Below the pieces are notes generated by a model. It had not been told where the DNA came from. It worked only from the letters and a program-made list of their open reading frames with translations, and made no database searches. The translations under genes and the position numbers were made by a program. From Bacteroides mediterraneensis (GTDB taxonomy: Bacteria > Bacteroidota > Bacteroidia > Bacteroidales > Bacteroidaceae), in NCBI RefSeq assembly GCF_016900355.1, contig NZ_JACJKA010000006.1:1-64000 (forward strand): 64,000 bases of DNA, in the 5' to 3' direction. Each line of letters begins with the position of its first letter. Position 1 is the first letter of the stretch. Below, piece by piece: positions 35,374 to 43,475 of this stretch.

Positions 35374-35437
35374 GAATGTCATTCCCGCAAAGACTTTCAG
35401 GAGTCTTTCTTGCTTCGGGAATGACATTCTTTTTTTT
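35374..35437 (+). terminator. Branched terminator after the phosphohexomutase gene
   Basis: The outer stem GAATGTCATTCCCG (35374-35387) pairs perfectly with CGGGAATGACATTC (35416-35429). An inner stem AAAGACT/AGTCTTT sits in its loop. Eight T follow. Confidence 0.92.
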
Positions 35438-35643
35438 GTCAGAATGTTTGCTGTTTTGAGAAATCCCTGTCAAAAAGGACGGAATGGGCCGATGCTGCTA
35501 ACCGTGTTTGGCGGTAAAAAGCCTCTTTTGTGCAACCGCCTTTGGGACTCCGAAAACCTCATCGGCCTCACAGGGGTCTGTAGAGGGGGTAGAAGGGGAG
35601 TGGAACGGTCGTCCCGGGAGAATGAAAAATGAAAATCCGGAAA

Positions 35644-35747
35644 AATCGCTTTGGCGTTCGGAGGCAAACGCAAAGGCGTTTCACTCCAAACGTCCTTGCG
35701 TTTTCCGGCAAACGCTTAGGAGCTTCCGGACAAACGCACTTGTGTCT
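35644..35747. repeat. Array C: five AAACGC-type units with 22-bp period
   Basis: Units start at 35644, 35666, 35688, 35710 and 35732: AATCGCTTTGGCGTTC, AAACGCAAAGGCGTTT, AAACGTCCTTGCGTTT, AAACGCTTAGGAGCTT and AAACGCACTTGTGTCT. Units 2 and 3 are well kept; 1, 4 and 5 are degraded, yet the phase is exact. Unit 3 is identical to one unit each in arrays A and D. Five A precede and six T follow the array. It lies between convergent genes, about 315 bp from the left one and 530 bp from the right one. Confidence 0.85.
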
Positions 35748-36206
35748 TTTTTGCAGGCCTTAAAATGAAGATTTTTGAGGACTTTATTTTCTATTTCAAG
35801 CGTGAATTTGGAATTTCCTGGCGTGACTGAATGAAAGTTTATTTCACTTCATGGTGTTCTTTTTGTTGCTGAAACAGCTTTCTTGTTTTCTTTATCTTCT
35901 ATTCTGGGGAGCTTTCTGTTTCTCCTTGAATTTGCGGAACTTCTTTTCCTGCACAGTTTGTGCATGAGGATTGACCTGAGGGCTGAATTTCCTTTTCTGA
36001 AGAAGAAAAAATGAGCAAAATGACAGTTCCCGCATAAGAATAAGGAAGTGAAACGTAGCTTTCTTACAATAGTTGCTTCCAACTATTTTTCGAATGGAAA
36101 CACCTAATCTGAAACAGGTACGATAGCAGACTGGCGAACAGAGTAGTAGTCTTTGGAGGTGATTTGAAAAACCATGCGATGAAAGAGAAAATGACCCATG
36201 GCCATA
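35748..36206. other. Gene-free stretch
   Basis: I see no convincing gene, RNA or repeat between array C and the terminator of the next gene. A minus-strand reading of 77 codons exists (35849-36082), but its Phe-, Lys- and Arg-rich product looks random. Base composition is more A/T-rich than the genes around it. Confidence 0.5.
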
Positions 36207-36212
36207 AAAGAT

Positions 36213-36246
36213 AAAAGGCTGCCTTCGGGGGGAAGACAGCCTTTCT
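36213..36246. terminator. Terminator after the GH109-like gene
   Basis: AAAAGGCTG-CTTC pairs with GAAG-CAGCCTTT with one bulged base. The T-run is stronger on the plus strand, but on the minus strand four T also follow the stem. Confidence 0.6.
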
Positions 36247-36278
36247 TTGTGAATTGTATGGAAGACTAATACCTTTAG

Positions 36279-37988
36279 TTATTTCAGCAATTTCTGAGCC
36301 TGTTTCAACATCTTTTCAGCTTGTTTTACGGCTTCTTTCAGTTCCTTGCTTTCAGCACCATTGGCTTTTTTCTGAGTCTTGTCCAGTTGCTCTGAAAGCT
36401 GCTGGATGTGTGATTCTACTTCTTCTTTCTTTACATCGGCTTTCTTTGACTTAGCCAACCATTCTTTCATGCCCTGAGCTTTGAGAGCAAGAGTAGCGGT
36501 TTCGGCAGTCAGTTCAGTAGCTGCTTCTTCTTCCGGAGTGGCAAATGCATGGTGGAATCCTTTTACATCGTTCCAGTGTCCGCGAGTAAAGTCCGGGAAT
36601 GCAACAGCTGCACAACCGTTGTCCATAGAAATGGCTCCCAGTTCTGCCAGTGAGCACCATTCAGCCAAGTCGTATACATCCATATCCAATGGCAGTCCAT
36701 TCTGCAGACAGTATACCAGACGGCTGTCCATGATGAAGTCCATACCACCGTGTCCACCTACTTCTTTGGCCATTTCACCGTATTTCTTCAGAATCGGGTG
36801 CTGATATTTGTCGACCAATGCCTGCATCTCTTTTTCCGGAAGGAATGAGTGAGAACTCAGATTGTCTACCTTCGGCTGTACGCCAGAAGCCTTCATCTGG
36901 TTGGCATCTACTGCATAACCTTCAATCGGATACTTATTCGCGAAACCTTTTGTTCCAGTCAACTGATACAAACGGTTATAAGGTTGCGGGTTCATGACAT
37001 CGTGCTGGATTTCGATGACTTTTCCGTTGGCGGTGCGGATCAGGGTAGTGGTGTGGTCACCGTTGCGGAATTCTTCGCAAGGTTCACCGGTTGCTTTTTC
37101 TACCAATGCCTTACCGTGTACAGATTTCGTATCCATAGCTACCAAGGTAGTCATACGGTCGCCACGGTGAATGTCGAGTGCTTGAGCTACAGGGCCAAGG
37201 CCGTGAGTAGCGTATACGTCGCCGCGGTTTTCCTTGTTGTAACGCAGACGCCAGCCCAATTTGTCTTCTTTCCCATTTTTCCAGTAATAAGGCCAGAAAT
37301 CATCCAGGTTGTGGATGTAAGCTCCTTGTGCGCGAATTACTTCACCGAACACACCGTGTTGTGCCATGTTCAGGGTATTCATTTCAAACCAGTCATAGCA
37401 GCAGTTTTCCAGAATCATACAGTGTTTGCGCGTAGTTTCAGACAAGTTGATGAGCTCCCAGCACTGTTCTAGGTTCATGGCAGACGGTACTTCAATAGCT
37501 ACGTTCTTACCATGTTCCATGGCATATTTGGCAATAGGGAAGTGATGGTCCCAGTCGGCTGCAATGTATACCAAGTCGATGTCATCGCGTTCGCAGAGTG
37601 CTTTGTAGCCTTCTGCACCTGAATAGATGGCAGCTTCGGGCAGACAAGCTTTCTGAAGGAGTTTCTGGCATCTTTCAGCACGGTCTTTTTCGTAATCACA
37701 CAAAGCTACGATTTTGGTACCGGCAATGTAGGTGAAGCGTTCTACGGCTCCCGGACCACGCATACCCAGTCCCACGAAACCTACGCGGACTACATTCATT
37801 TTAGGAACAGTCAGTCCGAGTGCACATTCTTGTCCGGCCGGACGTTCAGGAGTTTTGATGACGATGGTACCTTTGTTCCATTCCCATTGAGTGGAAGGAG
37901 AAAGGCTCTGTGCAAGCATTTGAGCCGGTGTACAGGTTAAAGTTAATACGGTGCAAGCACCTAAAAGCAATTTTCCAAAATGTTTCAT
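36279..37988 (-). CDS. Gfo/Idh/MocA-family protein, GH109-like glycosidase, secreted
   Basis: This NAD-binding protein of 569 residues resembles GH109 alpha-N-acetylgalactosaminidases, which cleave by NAD-dependent oxidation and elimination. A signal peptide (MKHFGKLLLGACTVLTLTC, to about AQMLA-QS) is followed by a Rossmann domain with VGFVGLGMRGPGAVERF (about 62-78) and then the substrate domain, including HGGMDFIMDSRLVYCLQ. The last 80 or so residues are Lys/Glu/Ala-rich and probably form a coiled coil, an addition to the usual 440-460 residues. The ATG at 37988 is used; the longer reading would begin within the promoter. The exact sugar is inferred from family. Confidence 0.8.
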   Translation of the reverse strand: MKHFGKLLLGACTVLTLTCTPAQMLAQSLSPSTQWEWNKGTIVIKTPERPAGQECALGLTVPKMNVVRVGFVGLGMRGPGAVERFTYIAGTKIVALCDYEKDRAERCQKLLQKACLPEAAIYSGAEGYKALCERDDIDLVYIAADWDHHFPIAKYAMEHGKNVAIEVPSAMNLEQCWELINLSETTRKHCMILENCCYDWFEMNTLNMAQHGVFGEVIRAQGAYIHNLDDFWPYYWKNGKEDKLGWRLRYNKENRGDVYATHGLGPVAQALDIHRGDRMTTLVAMDTKSVHGKALVEKATGEPCEEFRNGDHTTTLIRTANGKVIEIQHDVMNPQPYNRLYQLTGTKGFANKYPIEGYAVDANQMKASGVQPKVDNLSSHSFLPEKEMQALVDKYQHPILKKYGEMAKEVGGHGGMDFIMDSRLVYCLQNGLPLDMDVYDLAEWCSLAELGAISMDNGCAAVAFPDFTRGHWNDVKGFHHAFATPEEEAATELTAETATLALKAQGMKEWLAKSKKADVKKEEVESHIQQLSEQLDKTQKKANGAESKELKEAVKQAEKMLKQAQKLLK

Positions 37989-38024
37989 AGCTTTAGTTGT
38001 TTTGATGTTGAATTTTACTGGGGG

Positions 38025-38054
38025 CAAAGATATAAAAAAACATTATTACACAAA
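38025..38054 (-). promoter_or_regulatory. Promoter of the GH109-like gene
   Basis: The minus-strand -7 element TATCTTTG (38025-38032) is preceded after 18 bp by TTTG (38051-38054). Confidence 0.55.
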
Positions 38055-38192
38055 AGTTTTTTATATAAAACCTGTACATATTAAAAAGAATAATGATTAA
38101 TGCTTATAAAAGAAATAAAATGAATTATGTGAAAAGTAATTAATAAACAAAAACGGGTTTAATATACCTTATTAATATAATATATCCTATTA

Positions 38193-38211
38193 TACATTAT
38201 AGTATAATGTA
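38193..38211. promoter_or_regulatory. Perfect 19-bp palindrome in the divergent intergenic region
   Basis: TACATTATAGTATAATGTA has 9-bp arms around one base. It lies between the GH109 and ilv promoters in very A/T-rich DNA. It could be an operator; A/T richness makes chance more likely. The rest of 38055-38353 shows nothing else I can name. Confidence 0.35.
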
Positions 38212-38353
38212 GCAAGGTGGAACTGTGTGTTTATCTGAAAGTTAAGGGTGGTCTGATTAGAAGGGGAAAATTTTATATTGGATGATAAACTGACAAGAAA
38301 AACGTATTGTTTCTTACGAATAATAATTTATTTGAAAAAAAAGTGTCATTTTA

Positions 38354-38384
38354 TTTGCATGTTACAAAAAAGCCTTTACCTTTG
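38354..38384 (+). promoter_or_regulatory. Promoter of the ilv operon
   Basis: TTTG (38354-38357), 19 bp, then TACCTTTG (38377-38384): a full consensus match. Transcription should start near 38391, 23 nt before the leader peptide ATG. Confidence 0.78.
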
Positions 38385-38413
38385 CAGCTGTAATAAAACA
38401 AGAGATAACAAAT

Positions 38414-38509
38414 ATGATTACATTACACACATCCGTGAACCTGGCAGTCCTGCATATTATTCGCGTCCTGGTCGTGGCACCAAGAGGTGAGAAAGGTTCG
38501 TGTATGTAA
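38414..38509 (+). CDS. ilvL: ilv operon leader peptide
   Basis: This 31-codon reading frame begins 23 nt after the predicted transcript start. Twelve of its 31 residues are Ile, Leu or Val, including the run LAVLHIIRVLVVAP (residues 10-23), as expected of a leader that senses charged branched-chain tRNAs. It has the same style as E. coli ilvL but no obvious sequence similarity. The last codons (38486-38498) double as the 5' arm of an antiterminator. Stalling in the run at 38456-38475 would leave that arm free, while a ribosome at the stop codon would cover it. The peptide itself probably has no other function. Confidence 0.8.
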   Translation: MITLHTSVNLAVLHIIRVLVVAPRGEKGSCM

Positions 38510-38570
38510 TGATATGAAAATGATATTGTAGAAAGCCTTTCTCACCAAGTGTTGAGAGAGGCTTTTTAAT
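38486..38570 (+). promoter_or_regulatory. Transcription attenuator of the ilv operon
   Basis: Two exclusive structures share one segment. Terminator: AAAGCCTTTCTCA (38532-38544) pairs with TGAGAGAGGCTTT (38553-38565, one G-U pair), followed by a T-run. Antiterminator: GGTGAGAAAGG (38486-38496) pairs perfectly with CCTTTCTCACC (38536-38546), which is the 5' arm of the terminator. The first segment lies inside the leader peptide. I see no strong third hairpin that would sequester it, so ribosome masking is the likely switch. Confidence 0.8.
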
Positions 38571-38587
38571 TGAAAAGAGAGATGAAA

Positions 38588-40390
38588 ATGAAACATCAGT
38601 TACGTAGTTCGATGAGTACCGAAGGCCGCCGTATGGCAGGTGCCAGAGCACTGTGGGTGGCCAATGGAATGAAAAAGGAGATGATGGGGAAACCAATCAT
38701 CGCAATAGTGAACTCTTTTACGCAGTTTGTACCCGGTCATACACACTTGCATGAGATTGGTCAGCAGGTGAAGGCAGAGATTGAAAAGCTGGGATGCTTT
38801 GCGGCTGAGTTCAATACCATTGCCATCGACGACGGAATCGCGATGGGGCATGACGGGATGCTGTATTCTTTGCCTTCGCGTGATATCATCGCCGACAGCA
38901 TAGAATATATGGTGAATGCACATAAGGCAGATGCCATGGTGTGTATTTCCAACTGTGACAAGATTACACCGGGAATGCTGATGGCTTCCATGCGATTGAA
39001 TATTCCGACGGTGTTCGTGTCAGGCGGACCGATGGAAGCCGGAGAGTGGGGCGGACAGCATCTGGATTTGATTGATGCCATGATCAAGTCGGCCGATACG
39101 ACCGTAAGTGATGAGGATGTAGCCGAAATTGAACGCCATGCGTGTCCGGGTTGCGGAAGTTGCTCAGGTATGTTTACCGCCAATTCAATGAACTGTTTGA
39201 ATGAAGCTATCGGACTGGCTTTGCCGGGCAACGGTACGATTCTGGCTACTCATGCCAATCGCAAGCAGTTGTTCAAGGATGCAGCGGCCCTGATTGTGAA
39301 GAACGCGTATAAATATTATGAAGAAGGAGACGACAGCGTGTTGCCGCGCAGCATTGCAACTCGTGAGGCATTTCTGAATGCCATGACCCTCGACATTGCC
39401 ATGGGTGGTTCTACCAATACGGTGCTTCACTTGTTGGCGGTGGCTTACGAAGCAGAAGTGGATTTCAAGATGGACGACATTGACATGCTGTCACGTCGTG
39501 TACCTTGTCTTTGCAAGGTGGCTCCCAATACACAGAAATATCACATTCAGGATGTGAACCGTGCCGGAGGTATTCTGAATATTTTGGGCGAACTGGCCAA
39601 GGGGGGGCTGTTGGATACTACCGTACATCGGGTGGACGGTTCCACATTGGCAGAAGCCATTACCAAATACAATATCTGTCGTCCGGATGTAGATGCAGAA
39701 GCACAGCGCATTTATTCAAGTGCGCCGGGCGGTAAATTCTGTATCCAGTTGGGGGCACAGAACGCTACTTACAAGGAGTTGGATACCGACCGTGCCAACG
39801 GGTGTATCCGCGACTTGCAGCACGCGTACAGCAAGGATGGCGGACTGGCCGTATTGAAAGGAAATATCGCTCAAGACGGTTGCGTAGTGAAAACTGCCGG
39901 AGTGGATGAAAGTATCTGTAAATTCTCAGGCCCGGCCAAGGTGTTCGATTCGCAGGAAGCTGCTTGTGAAGGTATCCTGGGCGGAAAAGTAGTCAGTGGT
40001 GACGTGGTAGTCATTACCCACGAAGGTCCGAAAGGAGGTCCGGGTATGCAGGAAATGCTGTATCCTACCTCTTATATTAAATCCAAGCATTTGGGTAAAG
40101 AATGTGCCTTGATTACCGACGGACGTTTCAGTGGAGGAACTTCCGGTTTGAGCATCGGGCATATTTCTCCGGAAGCCGCAGCCGGAGGCAACATAGGTAA
40201 GATTGTAGATGGTGACATCATTGAAATAGACATTCCCAACCGTTCTATCAATGTGAAACTTTCCGACGAGGAACTGGCCCAGCGTCCGATGGCGCCGGTA
40301 ACCCGTGACCGCAAGGTTTCAAAGGCATTGAAGGCATACGCCAGCATGGTAAGTTCGGCAGATAAAGGTGGAGTGAGAATTGTAGAATAA
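38588..40390 (+). CDS. ilvD: Dihydroxy-acid dehydratase
   Basis: This Fe-S enzyme carries out the third common step of valine, leucine and isoleucine synthesis. It has 600 residues from the ATG at 38588; ATG 38582 is equally possible. Motifs include [16 protein letters not shown] (cluster cysteine about 122), [20 protein letters not shown] (about 190-209) and [14 protein letters not shown] near the C-terminus. It is the first gene after the attenuator, so all five genes are under leader control. The next start is 11 bp away. Confidence 0.96.
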   Translation: MKHQLRSSMSTEGRRMAGARALWVANGMKKEMMGKPIIAIVNSFTQFVPGHTHLHEIGQQVKAEIEKLGCFAAEFNTIAIDDGIAMGHDGMLYSLPSRDIIADSIEYMVNAHKADAMVCISNCDKITPGMLMASMRLNIPTVFVSGGPMEAGEWGGQHLDLIDAMIKSADTTVSDEDVAEIERHACPGCGSCSGMFTANSMNCLNEAIGLALPGNGTILATHANRKQLFKDAAALIVKNAYKYYEEGDDSVLPRSIATREAFLNAMTLDIAMGGSTNTVLHLLAVAYEAEVDFKMDDIDMLSRRVPCLCKVAPNTQKYHIQDVNRAGGILNILGELAKGGLLDTTVHRVDGSTLAEAITKYNICRPDVDAEAQRIYSSAPGGKFCIQLGAQNATYKELDTDRANGCIRDLQHAYSKDGGLAVLKGNIAQDGCVVKTAGVDESICKFSGPAKVFDSQEAACEGILGGKVVSGDVVVITHEGPKGGPGMQEMLYPTSYIKSKHLGKECALITDGRFSGGTSGLSIGHISPEAAAGGNIGKIVDGDIIEIDIPNRSINVKLSDEELAQRPMAPVTRDRKVSKALKAYASMVSSADKGGVRIVE

Positions 40391-40400
40391 GGAGAAGCTT

Positions 40401-42098
40401 ATGAGTAAAGAAAAGATATCAGGTTCAGAAGCGTTGATGCGTTCTTTGGAGCATGAAGGGGTAAAGACCCTCTTCGGCTATCCGGGAGGCGCTATCATGC
40501 CGGTGTTCGATGCGTTGTATGACCATCGCGACAAATTGAACCACATTTTGGTTCGTCATGAACAGGGAGCTGCACATGCGGCCCAGGGTTTTGCCCGTGT
40601 ATCGGGAGAAGTCGGAGTTTGTCTGGTAACAAGTGGACCGGGCGCTACCAATACGATTACAGGTGTGGCTGATGCCATGATTGACAGTACGCCGATTGTG
40701 GTGATTGCCGGTCAGGTAGGAGCTTCTCTGCTGGGTACGGATGCGTTTCAGGAAGTCGACTTGGTGGGCATTACACAGCCTATTTCCAAATGGAGTTATC
40801 AGATACGCCGTGCAGAGGATGTGGCTTGGGCGGTTGCTCGGGCGTTTTACATCGCACGGAGTGGACGACCGGGACCGGTAGTGCTGGACTTTGCCAAGAA
40901 TGCACAAGTAGAAATGACGGACTATGAACCGGTGGATTTGGATCTCATCCGTAGTTATGATCCAGACCCGGAAACCGATTCAACGGCTGTGGCTGAGGCT
41001 GTGGCTTTAATCAATGAAGCTAAGCGTCCGCTGGTATTGGTAGGCCAGGGGGTGGAACTGGGCAATGCGCAGCAGGAACTGAAAGAATTCGTGGAAAAGG
41101 CAGATATCCCTTGCGGATGTACATTACTGGGGTTGTCGGCATTGCCAAGCAATCATCCTTTGAACAAAGGAATGTTGGGTATGCACGGAAACCTGGGACC
41201 GAATGTGAAGACCAACGAATGCGATGTGTTGATTGCAGTGGGTATGCGTTTTGATGACCGTGTAACCGGTAAGTTGGAAACCTATGCCAAACAAGCTAAG
41301 GTGATTCATCTGGATGTAGACCCGTCGGAAATCGGGAAGAATGTACCGGTAGATGTGCCGATTTTGGGTAACTGCAAACGGACACTTGCACTGCTCACCG
41401 AACTGATTCAGCCGCATAAGCACGAAGAGTGGATTGCCAGCTTCAAGCCGTATGAAGAGAAAGAATACACACAGGTCATCGAAAAGGAAGTGTTCCCGAA
41501 AGAGGGACCTATCAATATGGGTGAAGTCGTGAATGCGGTTAGTGAAGCCACTCACAACGAAGCTATCCTGGTAACTGATGTCGGTCAGAATCAGATGATG
41601 GCGTGCCGTTACTTTAAATTTAGCAAGCCTCGTAGCATTGTCACTTCCGGCGGTATGGGAACCATGGGATTCTGTTTGCCGGCCGCTATTGGAGCCACAT
41701 TTGGACGTCCCGACCGTACAGTATGTGCCTTTATGGGGGATGGCGGTTTGCAGATGACCATGCAGGAGCTGGGTACGATTATGGAACAGAAGTCGCCGGT
41801 CAAGATTATCCTGCTGAACAATAATTACCTGGGCAATGTGCGTCAGTGGCAGGCCATGTTCTTCAACCGTCGTTATTCTTTCACCCCGATGATGAATCCT
41901 GACTACATGCAGATTGCATCGGCTTACGGAATCGCCTCACGCCGTGTGATGAATCGTGAGGAATTGAACGACGGTATTCAGGAAATGTTGTCGACCGACG
42001 GCGCTTTCTTGCTGGAGGTATGTGTAATAGAAGAAGGAAATGTGTTGCCGATGACACCTCCGGGAAGTTCGGTCAACTATATGTTAATGGAATGTTGA
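40401..42098 (+). CDS. ilvB: Acetolactate synthase, large subunit
   Basis: This thiamine-diphosphate enzyme condenses pyruvate with pyruvate or 2-oxobutyrate. It has 565 residues: the N-terminal TPP-binding domain with the catalytic Glu in LVRHEQGAAHAAQGFAR (about residue 52), a central FAD domain, and a C-terminal domain with the Mg-TPP motif MGDGGLQMTMQEL ending at NNNYLGNVRQW. The small subunit gene follows after 19 bp. Confidence 0.96.
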   Translation: MSKEKISGSEALMRSLEHEGVKTLFGYPGGAIMPVFDALYDHRDKLNHILVRHEQGAAHAAQGFARVSGEVGVCLVTSGPGATNTITGVADAMIDSTPIVVIAGQVGASLLGTDAFQEVDLVGITQPISKWSYQIRRAEDVAWAVARAFYIARSGRPGPVVLDFAKNAQVEMTDYEPVDLDLIRSYDPDPETDSTAVAEAVALINEAKRPLVLVGQGVELGNAQQELKEFVEKADIPCGCTLLGLSALPSNHPLNKGMLGMHGNLGPNVKTNECDVLIAVGMRFDDRVTGKLETYAKQAKVIHLDVDPSEIGKNVPVDVPILGNCKRTLALLTELIQPHKHEEWIASFKPYEEKEYTQVIEKEVFPKEGPINMGEVVNAVSEATHNEAILVTDVGQNQMMACRYFKFSKPRSIVTSGGMGTMGFCLPAAIGATFGRPDRTVCAFMGDGGLQMTMQELGTIMEQKSPVKIILLNNNYLGNVRQWQAMFFNRRYSFTPMMNPDYMQIASAYGIASRRVMNREELNDGIQEMLSTDGAFLLEVCVIEEGNVLPMTPPGSSVNYMLMEC

Positions 42099-42117
42099 GA
42101 GGAGAAGGAGGAAGAAT

Positions 42118-42672
42118 ATGGATAATAAAACATTATATACAATCATTGTTCATTCAGAGAATATTGCCGGTATTTTGAATCAGATTACCGCAGTGTTTAC
42201 CCGTCGCCAGATCAACATCGAGAGTCTGAATGTGTCGGCTTCTTCCATCAAGGGAGTACATAAATACACCATTACCTGCTGGACCACTCCAGATGTGATT
42301 GGCAAGGTGGTGACACAGATAGAAAAGAAAATGGATGTGATTCAGGCACATTATTTCACGGACAAGGAAATCTTCCAGCGTGAAGTGGCAATGTATAAGG
42401 TATCTACTCCTGAATTCCAGTCAAATCCGGAAGCATCCAAGGTGATTCGCCGTTACAGTGCCCATATCGTGGAAGTCAATCCGACTTTCTCGATTGTGGA
42501 AATGGTGGGAATGAGTGCAGATATCACTTCGCTCTATCAGGAACTGAAACAGTTGAATTGTGTGCTCCAGTTTGTGCGCTCCGGTCGTATTGCCGTTTCT
42601 ACCAGCTGTTTTGAACGGGTGAACGAATACCTGGCACATCGTGAAGAAAGATATCGCAACCAAAAAAAGTGA
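42118..42672 (+). CDS. ilvN: Acetolactate synthase, regulatory small subunit
   Basis: This subunit activates IlvB and carries the valine feedback site. It has 184 residues, with an ACT domain at about 5-78 (YTIIVHSENIAGILNQITAV, with the INIESLNVSAS strand) and a second ACT-like domain at 95-170. It resembles the IlvH type (about 163 residues). It ends 4 bp before the thioesterase gene. Confidence 0.94.
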   Translation: MDNKTLYTIIVHSENIAGILNQITAVFTRRQINIESLNVSASSIKGVHKYTITCWTTPDVIGKVVTQIEKKMDVIQAHYFTDKEIFQREVAMYKVSTPEFQSNPEASKVIRRYSAHIVEVNPTFSIVEMVGMSADITSLYQELKQLNCVLQFVRSGRIAVSTSCFERVNEYLAHREERYRNQKK

Positions 42673-42676
42673 ATGT

Positions 42677-43423
42677 ATGGCAGAAGAAAGTAAAGTAGGT
42701 AGTTATCCGTTTGTGGCCGAACCGTTTCATGTGGACTTTATGGAGCGGCTGACGATGGGGGTGTTGGGCAATCATTTGCTGAACTGCGCCGGCTTCCATG
42801 CGGCCGACAGAGGATTTGGTATCGCTACGCTGAATGAGAATCATTACACGTGGGTGCTTTCACGTCTGGCAATTGAGATGGAAGAAATGCCGCATGCCTA
42901 CGAACACTTTACCATACAGACATGGGTGGAGAATGTGTACCGTTTGTTTACAGACCGTAACTTTGCCATTCTGAACAAGGATGGGAAGCCTATTGGATAC
43001 GCCCGTTCCATTTGGGCAATGATCAGCATGGAGACCCGTAAGCCGGCTGATTTGCTGACATTGCACGGAGGTTCGATTGTGGACTATGTGTGTCAGAAAG
43101 ACTGTCCGATTGACAAGCCAGGACGTATCAAGGTGACACATCCGCAGGCGATGGGAGAGTATCGGGTAAAATACAGTGACATTGACCTGAACGGGCATGT
43201 GAACAGCATCAAATACATTGAACATATTCTGGATTTGTTCCCTATGGAAATGTTCCGAAAGAAACAGGTCCACCGGTTTGAGATGGCTTATGTGGCCGAA
43301 AGTTATTACGGCGATACGTTGAGCTTCTTCCAGGAGCAGACCGGAGAAAATGAATATGATGTGGAAGTGAAAAAGAACGGCACGGAAGTGGTTGTTCGAA
43401 GTAAAGTGATTTTTAGAGATTAA
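42677..43423 (+). CDS. Acyl-ACP thioesterase
   Basis: This enzyme of 248 residues releases fatty acids from acyl carrier protein. It has a tandem hot-dog fold: an N-terminal half with GIATLNENHYTWVLSRLAIEM and a C-terminal half with the catalytic Asp-Asn-His set in YSDIDLNGHVNSIKYIEH. The ATG at 42677 is preferred over an overlapping start 36 bp upstream. It lies inside the ilv operon between ilvN and ilvC. As Bacteroides lipids are rich in iso and anteiso chains built from branched-chain keto acids, the enzyme may tie this pathway to lipid output (inference). Confidence 0.9.
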   Translation: MAEESKVGSYPFVAEPFHVDFMERLTMGVLGNHLLNCAGFHAADRGFGIATLNENHYTWVLSRLAIEMEEMPHAYEHFTIQTWVENVYRLFTDRNFAILNKDGKPIGYARSIWAMISMETRKPADLLTLHGGSIVDYVCQKDCPIDKPGRIKVTHPQAMGEYRVKYSDIDLNGHVNSIKYIEHILDLFPMEMFRKKQVHRFEMAYVAESYYGDTLSFFQEQTGENEYDVEVKKNGTEVVVRSKVIFRD

Positions 43424-43439
43424 ATTAGTATATCAACTT

Positions 43440-43455
43440 GCAGCCGAAAGGCTGC
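43440..43455 (+). other. GAAA-tetraloop hairpin before ilvC
   Basis: GCAGCC-GAAA-GGCTGC is a perfect 6-bp stem with a GNRA tetraloop, 20 nt before the ilvC ATG. Such hairpins often protect or punctuate mRNA; it has no T-run and is not a terminator. Confidence 0.6.
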
Positions 43456-43475
43456 GTAAAAAGATTGTAAAAACT

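Noticed and set aside
35438-35643. Small RNA gene past the phosphohexomutase terminator
   Set aside because: No promoter element or terminator pair brackets this stretch.
35849-36082. Minus-strand reading of 77 codons in the gene-free stretch
   Set aside because: Low-complexity, Phe/Lys/Arg-rich product, no promoter and no start context.
38278-38490. Plus-strand reading of 70 codons before ilvD
   Set aside because: It starts upstream of the ilv promoter and overlaps the leader peptide in another frame; the Ile/Leu/Val-rich frame at 38414 explains the region better.
38391-38587. Metabolite-binding riboswitch before ilvD
   Set aside because: The leader is short and is fully explained by a translated peptide and two competing hairpins; no known aptamer was recognised.
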